DNA of 64,000 nt from Anaeromyces robustus. Its lineage: Eukaryota; Neocallimastigomycota; Neocallimastigomycetes; Neocallimastigales; Neocallimastigaceae. Both the position numbers and the translations under genes were made by a program. The notes under the pieces were generated by a model. It saw only the letters and a list, made by a program, of their open reading frames with translations. It ran no database searches and had not been told where the DNA came from. The DNA is taken from contig MCFG01000215.1 of assembly GCA_002104895.1 (NCBI GenBank), positions 48,501 through 112,500 on the forward strand, in the 5' to 3' direction. Shown piece by piece: positions 26,609 to 37,088 of this stretch; within the stretch, counting starts at the first letter, position 1; every line of letters begins with the position of its first letter.

Positions 26609-27884
26609 TTCTGAAGATAATCATTTATATCCACGTGATCCAGTTTTGCAAGATAAAGAAGTAACTATAACAACCAATGGTACTACAACTGTAACTGCTG
26701 ATACTGAAGATGGATATGATGGTTTAGAACAAGTTGAAATAACAACCAATGTACAACCCAGTTTACAAAACAAAAGTTTAACAGTTACGAGTAATGGAAC
26801 ACAATCAGTAATACCAAGTACCGGATACTATGGATTAAGCAATGTTAGAATAACTACGAATGTTCGACCAAGTTTAGAAAGTAAAAGTTTAACAATTTCT
26901 AGTAATGAAACAACTACAATATTACCAAGTTCAGGTTATTATGGTTTAGAACAAGTTGAAATAACAACCAATGTTCAACCCAATTTAGATTTAGAAGACA
27001 GATATGTAACAGTTACTGAAAACGGTCCTTTAACGATATCTCCAGCTTATGGATATTTTGGTTTAAGTAATGTATATTTAACAACAAGTGTTCCTACACA
27101 ATCAATTAGTTTAGAAAATAAAAGTTTAACAGTTACTAGTAATGGCACACAAACAATAAACCCAACTAGTGGATATGAAGGAATTAGTAGTGTAAATTTA
27201 ACAACGAATGTACAACCAAGTTTAGAAAGCAAAAGTTTAACAGTTACTAGCAATGGCACACAAACAATAAACCCAACTAGTGGATATGATGGATTAAGTA
27301 GTGTTAGTATAAATACAAATGTTCAGCCAAGTTTGGAAAGGCGTAATTTAACTATAACTAGTAATGGAACTATGAGTATATTTCCTAATTCTTTGTATCA
27401 AGGATTTAGTAGTGTTAGTATAACTACTAATGTTTCAGGACAAACTTATAATATAGATAGGGTTTATTTAGATGTAATTAATATTCCATTGTATATGAAC
27501 ACACTAGTTAAATATACAGATTATTATGAATTAGGTGGTAGATTTAAGATACAATTGATGATAAAAGTGTTTGATGATTATTATGAAGTTAATTTATTCA
27601 AATTTTATGATAGTTCATATACTCTGGAGTATTCTACGACATCTTCAAATCCAGTTTATATTGATACCCAGATTCTAGATAGTAATACTATTGGTAATGC
27701 TATGTATTACAATTTTTATGATAGTAGTGTTAGTTATAACTCTACAAATCCAATAGCTAATTCAACATTTCAAATGGAAGCTCCACATTCTTTCACGGTT
27801 GATCCGTATAATTATACTCGATTATATTGTAGATCTTGTGTTAATTTACCAAGACCAAAGTATAATTTTGTATTTGGTCAATAA
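26609..27884 (+). CDS. Tail-fibre-like repeat protein, left-arm copy
   Basis: An open frame of about 425 codons, entered from a probable 68-bp intron (26541-26608). It contains about seven repeats of roughly 32-36 aa with the pattern SLxVTSNGTxTIxPxxGYDG(L/I)SSVxITTNV. This NGT...GYDGxxxV repeat is familiar from tail-fibre and adhesin-like proteins of gut phages and Firmicutes; that is recall, not a search. The last 150 residues or so are non-repetitive, rich in Y, N and D, and have no relation to the tip of the right-arm copy (34267-35601). It is probably a trimeric or beta-rich attachment spike with a variable tip. No start codon lies immediately upstream in frame, which supports entry by splicing. 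Confidence 0.6.
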
Positions 27885-27999
27885 ATTAAAATAATGAATG
27901 TATGATTAAATAATTTAATAAATAAAGGATAGTTAAAAAGTATATAAAGAGTGTTTTAGTGTGTGTTTTTATTTTAGTGTTTTAATTTTAAATTTAAAA
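27885..27999. repeat. Conserved intergenic spacer, inverted partner at 34155-34266
   Basis: The DNA between the fibre and PPPY genes is nearly identical, in inverse orientation, to 34155-34266 (one or two differences). It includes TATATAAAGAGTGTTTT, a likely TATA box and start region for the PPPY gene. The coding DNA on both sides is far more diverged. Confidence 0.75.
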
Positions 28000-28905
28000 A
28001 TGAATAGAAATTATAGGTATAATCGTGATACAGGTGAATTTGAATTAATAAGAAATAATTCAAGAATAGAATATTTTTCAAGTAGTCAACCTACATTGAG
28101 AAGAGATAATTCACCACCACCGAGATATTATCCAGGTAGTGCACCACCACCGTATAGTGATATTAGTAGTAGAGGTAGATTACCAAGTTATTCACCGGGT
28201 TCTAACCCAGATAGATTTTTCAGGTTTACACGATCAGTGAGAACCCCTATAACAATTAGTTCAGGTAGTAATCGGGCTCACAGTTTAGATTCGATATCAG
28301 TTAATTCTAGTCAATTGTCATTTGAATCAAGAGGAAGGAGATATATGAGAAGAATTTTCGGAATTAATAGTCAAGGTTCAGCAATCACTATTCCTAGTAA
28401 TGTTAGTGTTAATACAAATGATATAGATAGAACATATCATGATGAGGATGAATATTTAGAAAATATAAGAAGAAGAAGAGTTGTAGAGTACAATTGGAGA
28501 TTTGGAAATATCAAGAAAATTAAAGTGGATGGAAAAGATGTTTTATTTGATTTGTATAGATATAAAAATAGAAATTCAGTTACTGTGAATAAATATGTGT
28601 TATATTTTGATAAAAAAAGGAATTCAATTGGGATAAAATATAATAAGCAATCAAATAATAGAAATAGATTTCTTAGAGGATTGGAATATGATGGAAGAGA
28701 ACCGGTATTTGAAAAACGTAGATATTTTGTTTTGGATGTTTTAGATCCACCTGTATTTAATTTTAATGGTTGGGATGTTAAGATATATAATAATACAAAT
28801 AATTTAGTAAATGGTTTTGATTATAGTTATATCGATGCTAATAATAGAAGAGATAAATATGTAGTTATACCAGATATAAGAATACCAAGAAGATTTAGAG
28901 TATAA
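28000..28905 (+). CDS. PPPY-motif protein of the virus-like cassette, left copy
   Basis: 301 aa with no family I recognise. I start it at 28000 (MNRNYRYNRDTG) because the same start and leader are conserved in the inverted copy at 34154. The N-terminal 100 residues are disordered and Ser/Pro/Arg-rich, with GSAPPPYSD, a PPxY motif of the kind that recruits Nedd4-type ubiquitin ligases and ESCRT during budding of some viruses. The C-terminal 150 residues are predicted to be beta-rich with conserved KYVLYFDKK, NGWDVKIYNN and KYVVIPDIRIPRRF. It lies 115 bp after the fibre gene on the same strand. The role in assembly or release is inference. Confidence 0.65.
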   Translation: MNRNYRYNRDTGEFELIRNNSRIEYFSSSQPTLRRDNSPPPRYYPGSAPPPYSDISSRGRLPSYSPGSNPDRFFRFTRSVRTPITISSGSNRAHSLDSISVNSSQLSFESRGRRYMRRIFGINSQGSAITIPSNVSVNTNDIDRTYHDEDEYLENIRRRRVVEYNWRFGNIKKIKVDGKDVLFDLYRYKNRNSVTVNKYVLYFDKKRNSIGIKYNKQSNNRNRFLRGLEYDGREPVFEKRRYFVLDVLDPPVFNFNGWDVKIYNNTNNLVNGFDYSYIDANNRRDKYVVIPDIRIPRRFRV

Positions 28906-29128
28906 TAAAAATTAGTGTTTGATTAGAATTTATGTGTTTAAATTCGCTAGTCATGTTAATAAACCTATTGCATGATAGCCTACTATAATAAACTAAAGTG
29001 TCAATCTTGAGATCCAACGTGATGTTGGGTTGATAGTGAAGACAAATTATCATCAAACCCCCTAATTAAACAACACAAAAATTGAAAAAAATAAATGTAA
29101 ATATTTAATTATGTATAATAGAAAACTT
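28906..29128. repeat. Left arm of a ~223-bp inverted repeat around the orphan gene
   Basis: Matches, in inverse orientation, the right arm now split by two LTR insertions (30022-30101, 31439-31470, 33193-33305). I count about six substitutions in about 222 bp. The arm runs from just after the PPPY stop to inside the first codons of the orphan gene and includes AACCCCCTAATTAAACAACA. It could be a terminal repeat, a replication origin or a recombination site. Confidence 0.85.
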
Positions 29129-29968
29129 TGTTCTAAAGAAGATAATTCTCTAATTGAAGAAAATTATTATCCACTCAATAGAAGAATTTTCCAAGTTTTA
29201 CTCGAGTATAAAAATAGTTTTATTCAATGGCCAAACTATTACAACTTACAAAACTATTTCGATACCCATTCAATTATAAAAAAAGAAAGAATATCATTTA
29301 TCGAAAACTACCACAAAAAACTAACTGAAAAAGCAGAGAAAACAATTAATTCACGTTTTGAAGAACCATCAGTAAGTTTGACAACTTCTGACAATCAAAC
29401 TCCAAATTTTATTTACTCTGAAGATTTCGAAGATAAAACCACAGAATACTTCGATAATCTTCTAACTGAATATGAAACACAGTCACAAAAAAGTGACAGT
29501 GTTATCTCTGTTAATTATTGTGAATTACATTTTGACAGAGAAAATATTAAGGAGTGGGACAATTTAAATTTTTATAAAAAAATTATTAAAGGTTTAAAAC
29601 AAGTCTTGGATTTACAAGACTTTAGAATTACCAATTTACAAAATAATATTTGTAAATTAAAACTTAATAATTTAAATGAGGCCTATACTTTTATTAATTC
29701 TATGAATTGTGGAGAAAGTGAATTCTTCAATAATTCTAAAGAGAAATTTGACAGTTTAACTGATATTATTGTTCAAATATCAGAAGTCTTAGAAGAAATA
29801 GAAAATAATGAAAATGAAATTGTTCATTTAACAAATAAAAAATATAATATTAGTTTAAATATAGATAAATATAATAATAAAATTGAACATATAATTGTTC
29901 AAAATAATAAAAAAATTAAAAATTTAGTAGATAAAATAAATGAAAACATTGATAATAATATTAACTAA
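29111..29968 (+). CDS. Orphan 285-aa gene at the centre of the inverted cassette
   Basis: An intact open frame of no family I recognise. It is hydrophilic, rich in N, E, K and I, and the last 90 residues look coiled-coil (ISEVLEEIENNENEIVHL). There are no membrane segments, no HUH or helicase motifs and no DDE triad visible. The first six codons (MYNRKL) lie inside the left inverted-repeat arm; the right arm encodes the same six codons but then a stop. An AATAAA is just downstream at 30018. The position between two inverted copies of the fibre and PPPY genes suggests an element-specific function, possibly replication or packaging accessory, but this is a guess. Confidence 0.55.
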   Translation: MYNRKLCSKEDNSLIEENYYPLNRRIFQVLLEYKNSFIQWPNYYNLQNYFDTHSIIKKERISFIENYHKKLTEKAEKTINSRFEEPSVSLTTSDNQTPNFIYSEDFEDKTTEYFDNLLTEYETQSQKSDSVISVNYCELHFDRENIKEWDNLNFYKKIIKGLKQVLDLQDFRITNLQNNICKLKLNNLNEAYTFINSMNCGESEFFNNSKEKFDSLTDIIVQISEVLEEIENNENEIVHLTNKKYNISLNIDKYNNKIEHIIVQNNKKIKNLVDKINENIDNNIN

Positions 29969-30021
29969 ACATAACACTTGTATTAATAGTTTTTAATCTT
30001 GTAATTTTTATTTAAAATTAA

Positions 30022-30101
30022 TAAAGTTTTCTATTATACATAATTAAATAATTACATTTATTTTTTTCAATTTTTGTGTTGTTTAATTAGGGGGTTTGAT
30101 G
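30022..30101. repeat. Right arm of the cassette inverted repeat (first piece)
   Basis: Inverse complement of about 29049-29128. The arm resumes at 31439-31470 and 33193-33305 after the family C and family D LTRs, whose target-site duplications (TGATG, ATCAC) prove that both inserted into an already existing inverted repeat. Confidence 0.85.
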
Positions 30102-31433
30102 TGTTAAATGTGGGTAGTTTTGGTTTAATAATGGTCAGGTCAAGATGTTTAATTAATAACAAAATAACTAATTAAACAAATATATAATTAATAGGCAAAT
30201 TTATTTATTAATACACAAGAAATTAATTAATTAAAGAACACGTTTTAAAATAATTAAGTTTTATAATAATATTTTTTATTAATAATTAATTAAGAAAAGT
30301 TTAAATAATAATTAGATTATTAAGTCATTAATTCTAAGTTAGTTAATAATCTTACAAAGATTAAAAGGAATTGTAATTTCAATCCTTATTTATACTTTTT
30401 CTAAATCTAATAATTATTAATACATTTAATTATTATAATCTATTGATAATATATTTATACATGTATAATTTTAAATAAAATATATGAATAAAATAATATT
30501 GATAAAAATCTAACTATATAAAACTAATATAAAACTATATAAACTATTAATAAATTTAATGATAAGAATTTATAATCTAAGATTTAGATTTATAACTATT
30601 CTAATTATCTAACTAGTTAACTATTTAATTATTTAATTATTTAGTATACTATTTAATTATTTATCTATATATTAATTATTTTTATCTTTGGATTTTTATG
30701 ATCTTTTCTGTATAATTAATTATTATAGATAAAATGGGATATTTTTAATTATTTAAGATCTTAAGTAAATTTTAAATCTTTTTGAGATTTTTAGAATTCT
30801 AAGAATTTCTGTAAATTAATATAATAATCAACAATTCTAATTTTTTATAAAATAATTAACAATAATTATAATATATTATATAAATTATTATTATTATTCT
30901 AATTAATATTTAATAAATTATTTGAAGGCGTTTTCTGTATATCTGAATGATTATTATTATTATAAGTTATAATATAATTATTGAAATAAAAAGATTTTAT
31001 CTATATAAATTTTATAATTATTTATTTATGGATCCTTGTAAATATTTAATTATATTTTTATATTGTGTAAACCTTTAAAGTCCAATATCTCGCCAACCAG
31101 TGGTCCAAATGGGCTGAAATTCAGATATGTTGTAGCTCTCGAGCAGAGCTTCCCAATGAGCATAAAATCAAGCGGAAATGCGGAAATCTTCAATATTTGC
31201 CAAGTTATCGTTATTTTTCTTCTGATTATTTTTATTAATATCTTAAGGGTTAAATTAAGTTGATTAATATTTATTTAATTTGTCCAAACCCTTTACAATA
31301 TCAATTTAAATACTTTTTAATATTTGTTTATTTTATTGAAAATCGAATTTTAAGTGATTTAGTCAATAAAGAAATTTAAATGTAATTGATCTATTAGTGA
31401 ATTTCAATTTTAAATCCACTAATATTCGCGACA
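30102..31433 (+). mobile_element. Solo LTR, family C copy 1 (1332 bp)
   Basis: Begins TGTTAAATGTGGGTAG and ends ATATTCGCGACA, with a perfect 5-bp duplication TGATG at 30097-30101 and 31434-31438. Copies 2 and 3 lie at 48504-49836 and 58929-60258 on the same strand and are nearly identical. A relatively GC-rich segment near 31080-31180 (CTCGCCAACCAGTGGTCC) is conserved in all three. No coding region was seen. Confidence 0.85.
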
Positions 31434-31470
31434 TGATGATAATTTGTCTTCACTATCAATCCAACATCAC

Positions 31471-33187
31471 TGTAACGGTATCAACAACGTGATAAATTCG
31501 TCTATTATCTTAATTTGAAAAATGTCTTCAAAAGTGATAATAGCTTTATCGAGAATAATAGTTTTGTAGATACTTACTTTAAATTCTTTATAGTTTTTGT
31601 TTGAAAGTCAATTCCTTTTCTAAATTTACTACTTTACTTCACTAAGTTTTTGATAATTATTTCGTTAATTATTAATTTTATTTATTAAACTTCTTTAACT
31701 ATAATTTTTATTTGGTTACACTAAAAATTATTTATAATACGTTTTATTATTTGATTTTTAATATTTTATATTTTATTTATTATTTTATTAATTTATTGTT
31801 TTATTATTATTTTATTTTATAAATTTATTACTTGAATTTATTATTTTATTATTTTATAAATTTATTGTTTAAATTTGTTATTTTAACTAATTCTAATTTT
31901 ATTATTAGTTTTATAATTATTATTTAATTATTATTATATTTTATTATTTTATTTTGGTTATTATTTACTATTCTAATAACAACGAAATAATTTTTATAAA
32001 ATTTTTACATGTATTTATATTTTTACAATAATTTAAAGTATTTATAATATTTAATAATAAAATAAATAAAAGAACAATTTTTATTATAGAAAAGAAAATA
32101 AAGAATAAAAATGATAAATAAGAATAATTTTTATTATATAAAAGAAATAAAAGAATAAAGAAATAGAAATTATTTCTATTTAATTTATGAATAATAATCA
32201 TTTAATGATTATCAGCTAAATTAATAATTTTAATTATTAATTTTGTTATTTACAACTTTTTAACTATTTACATTTATTATTTACAATTTTTAATTATTTA
32301 TAAGTTTTAATTATTATTAAAGATTTATTTAATTATTTAAAAATTATTTTTCTTTTGAATTTTATTATTAATATTTTTATTAAATTTTATTTTATTCTAG
32401 AAATTATTTTATTTAATTTATAATTAATATTTATAATATTTATTCTCTTTTTATTTATTTCTTTCTAGAAAACTTAATTATTTTTGTATACTATTAAGTT
32501 AGTATACTGACTAATTTAATTTTAGGTTTAATTAATATTTATATTATATTTTATTTTAGTTAAAATTTATGGTAAATTTTTAATATTAAATTTACCAGGA
32601 ATTATGATTTAATAATTCCATTATTTATCAAACGACATTAAGGAACTTCGTGGCTCAACGATAACTACTTCTACCTTTATCATAGATATCACTGGTTCGA
32701 ATCCTACTTTTACCTTTTTGATTTGGAAAATTATTCATTTATTTAGTTATTAATACATTTGTTCATTTACTTATTTTATTAATAGAATTATTTAGTCTAT
32801 AATTATTCATTCACTTAGTTAGATTTATTTAGATATTAGTTATTCGTTCACTTAGATATAAATACGATTTTATTTAGATACTAATTATGTATTCACTTAA
32901 TTATAGTAATAGTTAAATAATTAAATATTTTGTTATTTAAATAAGTAAACCAATCACGTAATGATTTAGAATAAGTCTTGAATATAAAAGAAATGTATTA
33001 ATATTATTTTTACTCTTTGAGTCATTATTAATAAGAAAAATATTAAATATTTAAATATTAAATAAAATACAAAATAAATCCATAAACATTATGTTTTAAT
33101 ATTGTGTTGTTTATTTTGTTTGTTTATTTTATTTTAATTATTGAAATACTACAACAACCTAGTGAATTTCTCACTAAGTTCGTTACA
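31471..33187 (+). mobile_element. Solo LTR, family D copy 1 (1717 bp), tRNA-like module inside
   Basis: Begins TGTAACGGTATCAACAACG and ends CACTAAGTTCGTTACA, with a perfect ATCAC duplication (31466-31470, 33188-33192). The end section (ACTCTTTGAGTC, then ACAACAACCTAGTGA) matches family D copies at 46919-47501 and 57339-57920. This copy has about 1.15 kb of extra AT-rich DNA between its start and the tRNA-like module, perhaps another nested insertion I could not delimit. Confidence 0.75.
32645..32706 (+). promoter_or_regulatory. tRNA-like module of LTR D1 (A box and B box)
   Basis: TGGCTCAACGATAA resembles an A box, and GGTTCGAATCC is a perfect B box about 45 nt later. The intervening sequence does not fold into a convincing anticodon arm, so this is a Pol III promoter-like relic of a tRNA, not a working tRNA. 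Confidence 0.6.
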
Positions 33188-33305
33188 ATCACGTTGGATC
33201 TTAAGATTGACACTTTAGTTTATTATAATAGGCTGTCATTCAATAGGTTTATTAACATGACTAGCGAATTTAAACACATAAATTCTAATCAAACACTAAT
33301 TTTTA

Positions 33306-34154
33306 CTATTCTTTAAATCTTCTTGGTATTCTTATATCTGGTATAACTACGTATTTATCTCTTTTATCATTAGCATCATTATAATTATAGTCAAAACTAT
33401 TTATTATACTATTATTATTATTATAAATCTTAACATTCCAACCACTAAAATTAAAAGGTGGATCTCTTAAAACTCCTAAAACAAACCATCTTCGTTTTTC
33501 AAATGGTGGATTTCTACCATATTTCTGTACCACACCTGCAAAACCATCCGGGTTTGGTATATGATATTTTATCCCAATTGAATTCTTCTTTTTATCAAAA
33601 TATAACACATACTTCTACCTAGTATCAACATTTGTATTTTTAAATTTATGCAAATCGAATAATACTTCAATTCCGTTAATTTTAATATTTTTAATAGTAC
33701 CATATCTTCTATTATACTCTCTAACATAATTTAATCTCAAGTCTTCCAATCTTTCATCAAAATCTGACCTTCTATCTAAATCATTTGTATTAACACTGAA
33801 ATTACTAGGAATACCCGATCCAATACTACTAGTTCCAAAATTTCTTCTCATAAATCTCCTTCCTCTTGAAAGAAGAGATAGCTCACTTGAATCGTCCAAT
33901 ATCATCGAAGTTACACTGCGAATACGACTACTTCCTGAACTTGAACTAATCGTTATTGGTGTTCTTACTGATCTCGTAAATCTAAAAAATCTATCCGGGT
34001 TAGAACCTGGTGAATAACTTGGTAATCTACCTCTACTACTAATATCACTATATGGCGGTGGTGGACTACCTGGATAATATCTTGATGGTGATGAATTATC
34101 TCTTATTACTTCAAACTCACCTGTATCGCGATTATATCTATAATTTCTATTCAT
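33306..34154 (-). pseudogene. PPPY-motif protein, right inverted copy with an internal TAG
   Basis: Inverted counterpart of 28000-28905. The start (34154) and leader are conserved; the disordered region keeps GSPPPPYSDISSRG. Protein similarity is roughly 65% by eye. One in-frame TAG at 33617-33615 interrupts the frame just before the conserved KYVLYFDKK block; the sequence is otherwise open to the stop after RRFKE. It is a pseudogene unless the TAG is read through or is an assembly error. The stretch between the acidic segment and the TAG is the most diverged. Confidence 0.7.
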
Positions 34155-34266
34155 TTTTAAATTTAAAATTAAAACACTAAAATAAAAAACATACACTAAA
34201 AACACTCTTTATATACTTTTTAACTATCCTTTATTTATTAAATTATTTAATCATACATTCATTATT
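34155..34266. repeat. Conserved spacer, inverted partner of 27885-27999
   Basis: Nearly identical in inverse orientation to the left spacer between the fibre and PPPY genes, including the TATATAAAGAGTG promoter-like core. Confidence 0.75.
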
Positions 34267-35601
34267 TTAATTTGTAGGTAATGGAATTGTAAATAAATTA
34301 GAAGAAATTAAAACAGACGACTTTTTAAATGTACCACCAGAAGGTGAATTAGTATTATCTACTATAAAAAGACTTTCATTAGAGTTATTTTTAATAATTA
34401 ACTGGTAATTAGCTTCAGAATTATAACTGTATACATAAACAGGAGCAACTGGACTTGCTTGTACTTGAAATTGAAAATCGGAACTTGAAACACTAACATA
34501 ATAAATAATTTCATAAAAAGTATATGCCCCAATTGGTGGTTTTACTATTATATAACCACCATTACCAGGAATATTAATATTAACAGTTGAAGTATATTTA
34601 TTTAAATTACTTTCTGTGTTAATTGATAAACTATTATTTCTCATTGCAAAAGTGTTTAATGTAGTATTTAAACCAGTCTGTGGAACATTCACATTCACAG
34701 TAGCGGTTTTTATTCCATCATATTGAGTCGTTTCTAATTTTATTGTATAAGTACCGTTAGCAGTATAAGTTTCTGAAACATTCGTTAAATTAGGTAATAC
34801 ACTAACTCCTAAATTTAAAGAACTTATTCCGTTGTATCCTGTATCTGGAACTATAGTCATTGAACCATTGTGTGTTATAGACATATTTTTCGTTTGTAAA
34901 TTTGCTGTAGTTGGAACATCTACAGTTATAATACCATAACTAATACCGTCATATCCATAAACTGGTGATATACTATGAAGACCATTACTACGAAACGAAT
35001 TTACATAATTTGCTTGTAAATTGGGTTGAACATTGGTTGTTAAATCCACACTACTTAACCCGTCATATCCAGAACTTGCAGATATTGTCTGGGTGCCGTT
35101 ACTTGTTACTGTTAAACTTTTACTTTCTAAATTGGGTTGAACATTAGTAACAACAGTTACTTTACTCAAACCATCAAAACCCATATTAATATCTGGTAAT
35201 ACGGTGGTTGTTGTATTTGATGTAATTGATAAATCTTTTTCTTGTAATTCAATATTAGTTGGATAAGGTTTTGGTTTTTCGTCATCTGGGTATATAGATA
35301 ACTCATAATATCTAGTATCTATAAATTCTCTAAATTGCATTAACTTTGATGATGGTACTAAATATTCACTAAATAATACCATATCATCACTACTATATTT
35401 ACCAATATCTAAATAATATTCATTTGTTCCGGTAATCATTACTGCATCAAAATGGCAATAATAATATTCAATATTTTCACCATTACTTGTTAAATAGTCT
35501 GATCCATTAATAGTTAAAGTTCTATCTGTATTAGTATTATTTACAAAATAATAAAATGAATAATATCTTGTTGACGGTTTTAAATCTCCACCATTCTGCA
35601 T
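34267..35601 (-). CDS. Tail-fibre-like repeat protein, right inverted copy
   Basis: 444 aa. Residues 1-115 are a Y/N-rich domain not seen in the left copy. Residues about 120-310 carry five or six repeats of the same SLTVTSNGTQTIxxxSGYDGL class. The last 120 residues form a tip (NIPGNGGYIIVKPPIGAYTF and following) unrelated to the left copy's tip. The stop and downstream spacer match the left arm almost exactly. The ATG sits within a perfect 18-bp palindrome (35589-35629), so the true N-terminus has probably been lost at a rearrangement. Confidence 0.6.
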   Translation of the reverse strand: MQNGGDLKPSTRYYSFYYFVNNTNTDRTLTINGSDYLTSNGENIEYYYCHFDAVMITGTNEYYLDIGKYSSDDMVLFSEYLVPSSKLMQFREFIDTRYYELSIYPDDEKPKPYPTNIELQEKDLSITSNTTTTVLPDINMGFDGLSKVTVVTNVQPNLESKSLTVTSNGTQTISASSGYDGLSSVDLTTNVQPNLQANYVNSFRSNGLHSISPVYGYDGISYGIITVDVPTTANLQTKNMSITHNGSMTIVPDTGYNGISSLNLGVSVLPNLTNVSETYTANGTYTIKLETTQYDGIKTATVNVNVPQTGLNTTLNTFAMRNNSLSINTESNLNKYTSTVNINIPGNGGYIIVKPPIGAYTFYEIIYYVSVSSSDFQFQVQASPVAPVYVYSYNSEANYQLIIKNNSNESLFIVDNTNSPSGGTFKKSSVLISSNLFTIPLPTN

Positions 35602-35629
35602 ATAGGTTTTTCCTATATGCAGAATGGTG
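35589..35629. repeat. Perfect palindrome, 18-bp arms, at the end of the inverted cassette
   Basis: Arms 35589-35606 and 35612-35629 (CACCATTCTGCATATAGG and its complement) are separated by TTTTT. It includes the fibre start codon, and a family A LTR fragment begins directly after it. This looks like a fold-back junction. Confidence 0.9.
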
Positions 35630-35766
35630 TAATTTGAAATATTATAATAACTAATTAATAATTAATATTTATACTTTAAAATTAATAAAACTTGTTTCTA
35701 ATAAAACATATTTATTTTAAATTACTTTATTGTTTATAAACCTATTGTGTAAAAGCAAAACGTTAC
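35630..35766 (+). mobile_element. 3' end of a family A LTR (truncated)
   Basis: Matches the last 130 bp or so of LTR A4 (50575-51103) almost exactly, ending GTGTAAAAGCAAAACGTTACA. The 5' part with the tRNA-like module and TATA box is missing; it is cut at the palindrome. Confidence 0.75.
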
Positions 35767-35905
35767 ATTCACCTAGAGAACCGCATCTCCGTTTTGATCT
35801 TTCCATTTCCACGTGGTTGTCATCATTATTGGAGGTAACTACTTCATCTTTAGTTCAGATTTTCTTCTTTAGCTTTTTAGATTTTTCAATAGTTGGTTGA
35901 GCCAT
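35767..35905 (-). pseudogene. Short basic coding scrap, possible retrotransposon gag start
   Basis: From ATG at 35905: a lysine-rich start (MAQPTIEKSKKLKKK), one in-frame stop, then about 27 further open codons to a stop next to the LTR end. The composition is coding-like and the location is between LTR remnants. Family not recognised. Confidence 0.3.
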
Positions 35906-36419
35906 AATAGAAGAGTGTAGCAACATATTAGTATATTAAATAATAATTATTAAATATTAATTTATATCCTTTCTTAATAATAATTATTAAAATAATTTAT
36001 ATTTTAATAATTATATATTGAATATTAAATATTTATAATTTAATATATTAAATTAAATAGTTCTTTTATTTTTATATATTTTTTAATATATTTTATTATA
36101 TGTAACTTTAGTATTCTTATGTATTATTAATATTACCGTACATTTAAATATAACCCTTGATTATATTTAAATGTACGGTAATTATTATATAGCTAAATAT
36201 ATTATTATCATATTCTTATATATATTCTATAATATTTTAGTTTATATTATTATATATTAAATATTAAAATAACTATTTAAAATTATTTAATTTTTGTATT
36301 ATTTTTGAAATTTTTCAATTTAATAATCCTCCATATTGGAATTATTAGATCGGAGGTATTTTTGGTTAATAAAATTAAATAATTAATAAAAATAATTAAT
36401 ATAATTTTACTATTAAATG
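35906..36419. other. AT-rich DNA with one perfect palindrome
   Basis: No gene is seen. Arms 36132-36153 and 36161-36182 (22 bp each, starting ATTACCGTACATTTAAATA) are perfect inverted repeats around CCCTTGA. Confidence 0.7.
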
Positions 36420-36810
36420 CAACCATCGTACATAAAAGATCTGCATATCATTTTTTGTGCCACGTTTTAAGTTGGTTGTTATAATCTGTTTTCATTTTCA
36501 ATCTTTTAGATTCCATTCGCGTCCAGATTGTTTCAATCCATATAAAGCTTTAATTTCCAATATCCTTTTTTATAATTTTTTTGTCCTTTTGGAGCTAGCA
36601 TATATATCTTCTGTTTGTATATAAGTATACTGTTTTAATATCTATCTGGTGTAGCTCATACTCATAGTATGATGCTAAAGCTGTAATTAATTTAAGAATT
36701 TTATTTAATGTTGGTGAATATATTTCAAAAAAATCAATACCTTCTTTTTGTGTAAAACCAGACACAACTAACCTTGCTTTCCACTTCTTTATTCTTTCTT
36801 TTGAGTCAGT
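36420..36810 (-). pseudogene. Ty1/copia reverse transcriptase remnant
   Basis: The minus-strand translation contains KARLVVSGFTQKEGIDFFE, YSPTLN, LALASYYEYELHQIDIKT and a remnant of the ALYGLKQSGREWN block, the order expected in a copia RT. It is broken by stops and frame changes in its last third and lacks the YVDD block and everything downstream. No LTR of this element was identified. Confidence 0.75.
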
Positions 36811-37088
36811 TTATTAATAAAAATATTACATTATTTTATACAAATTAAAGTTTAAAATTTAAATCAAACTATTTTGAAATTTATCAAATCGAAAATTTTA
36901 AATAAAATACATGAATGTTTATATACATATTGTGACTTGATAATAATATAATAAACAATATTACACATTAACGAAATAATTTAATAAATTAATTTATCTT
37001 TTTTTCAATTTATATTTCTAACAATAATAATAAATAATAATAAAAATACTACGTAATATTTCTTTTTATTATATTTCATTAAAAAAAA

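Noticed and set aside
31968-32201. 77-aa minus-strand frame
   Set aside because: Low-complexity sequence within LTR D1.
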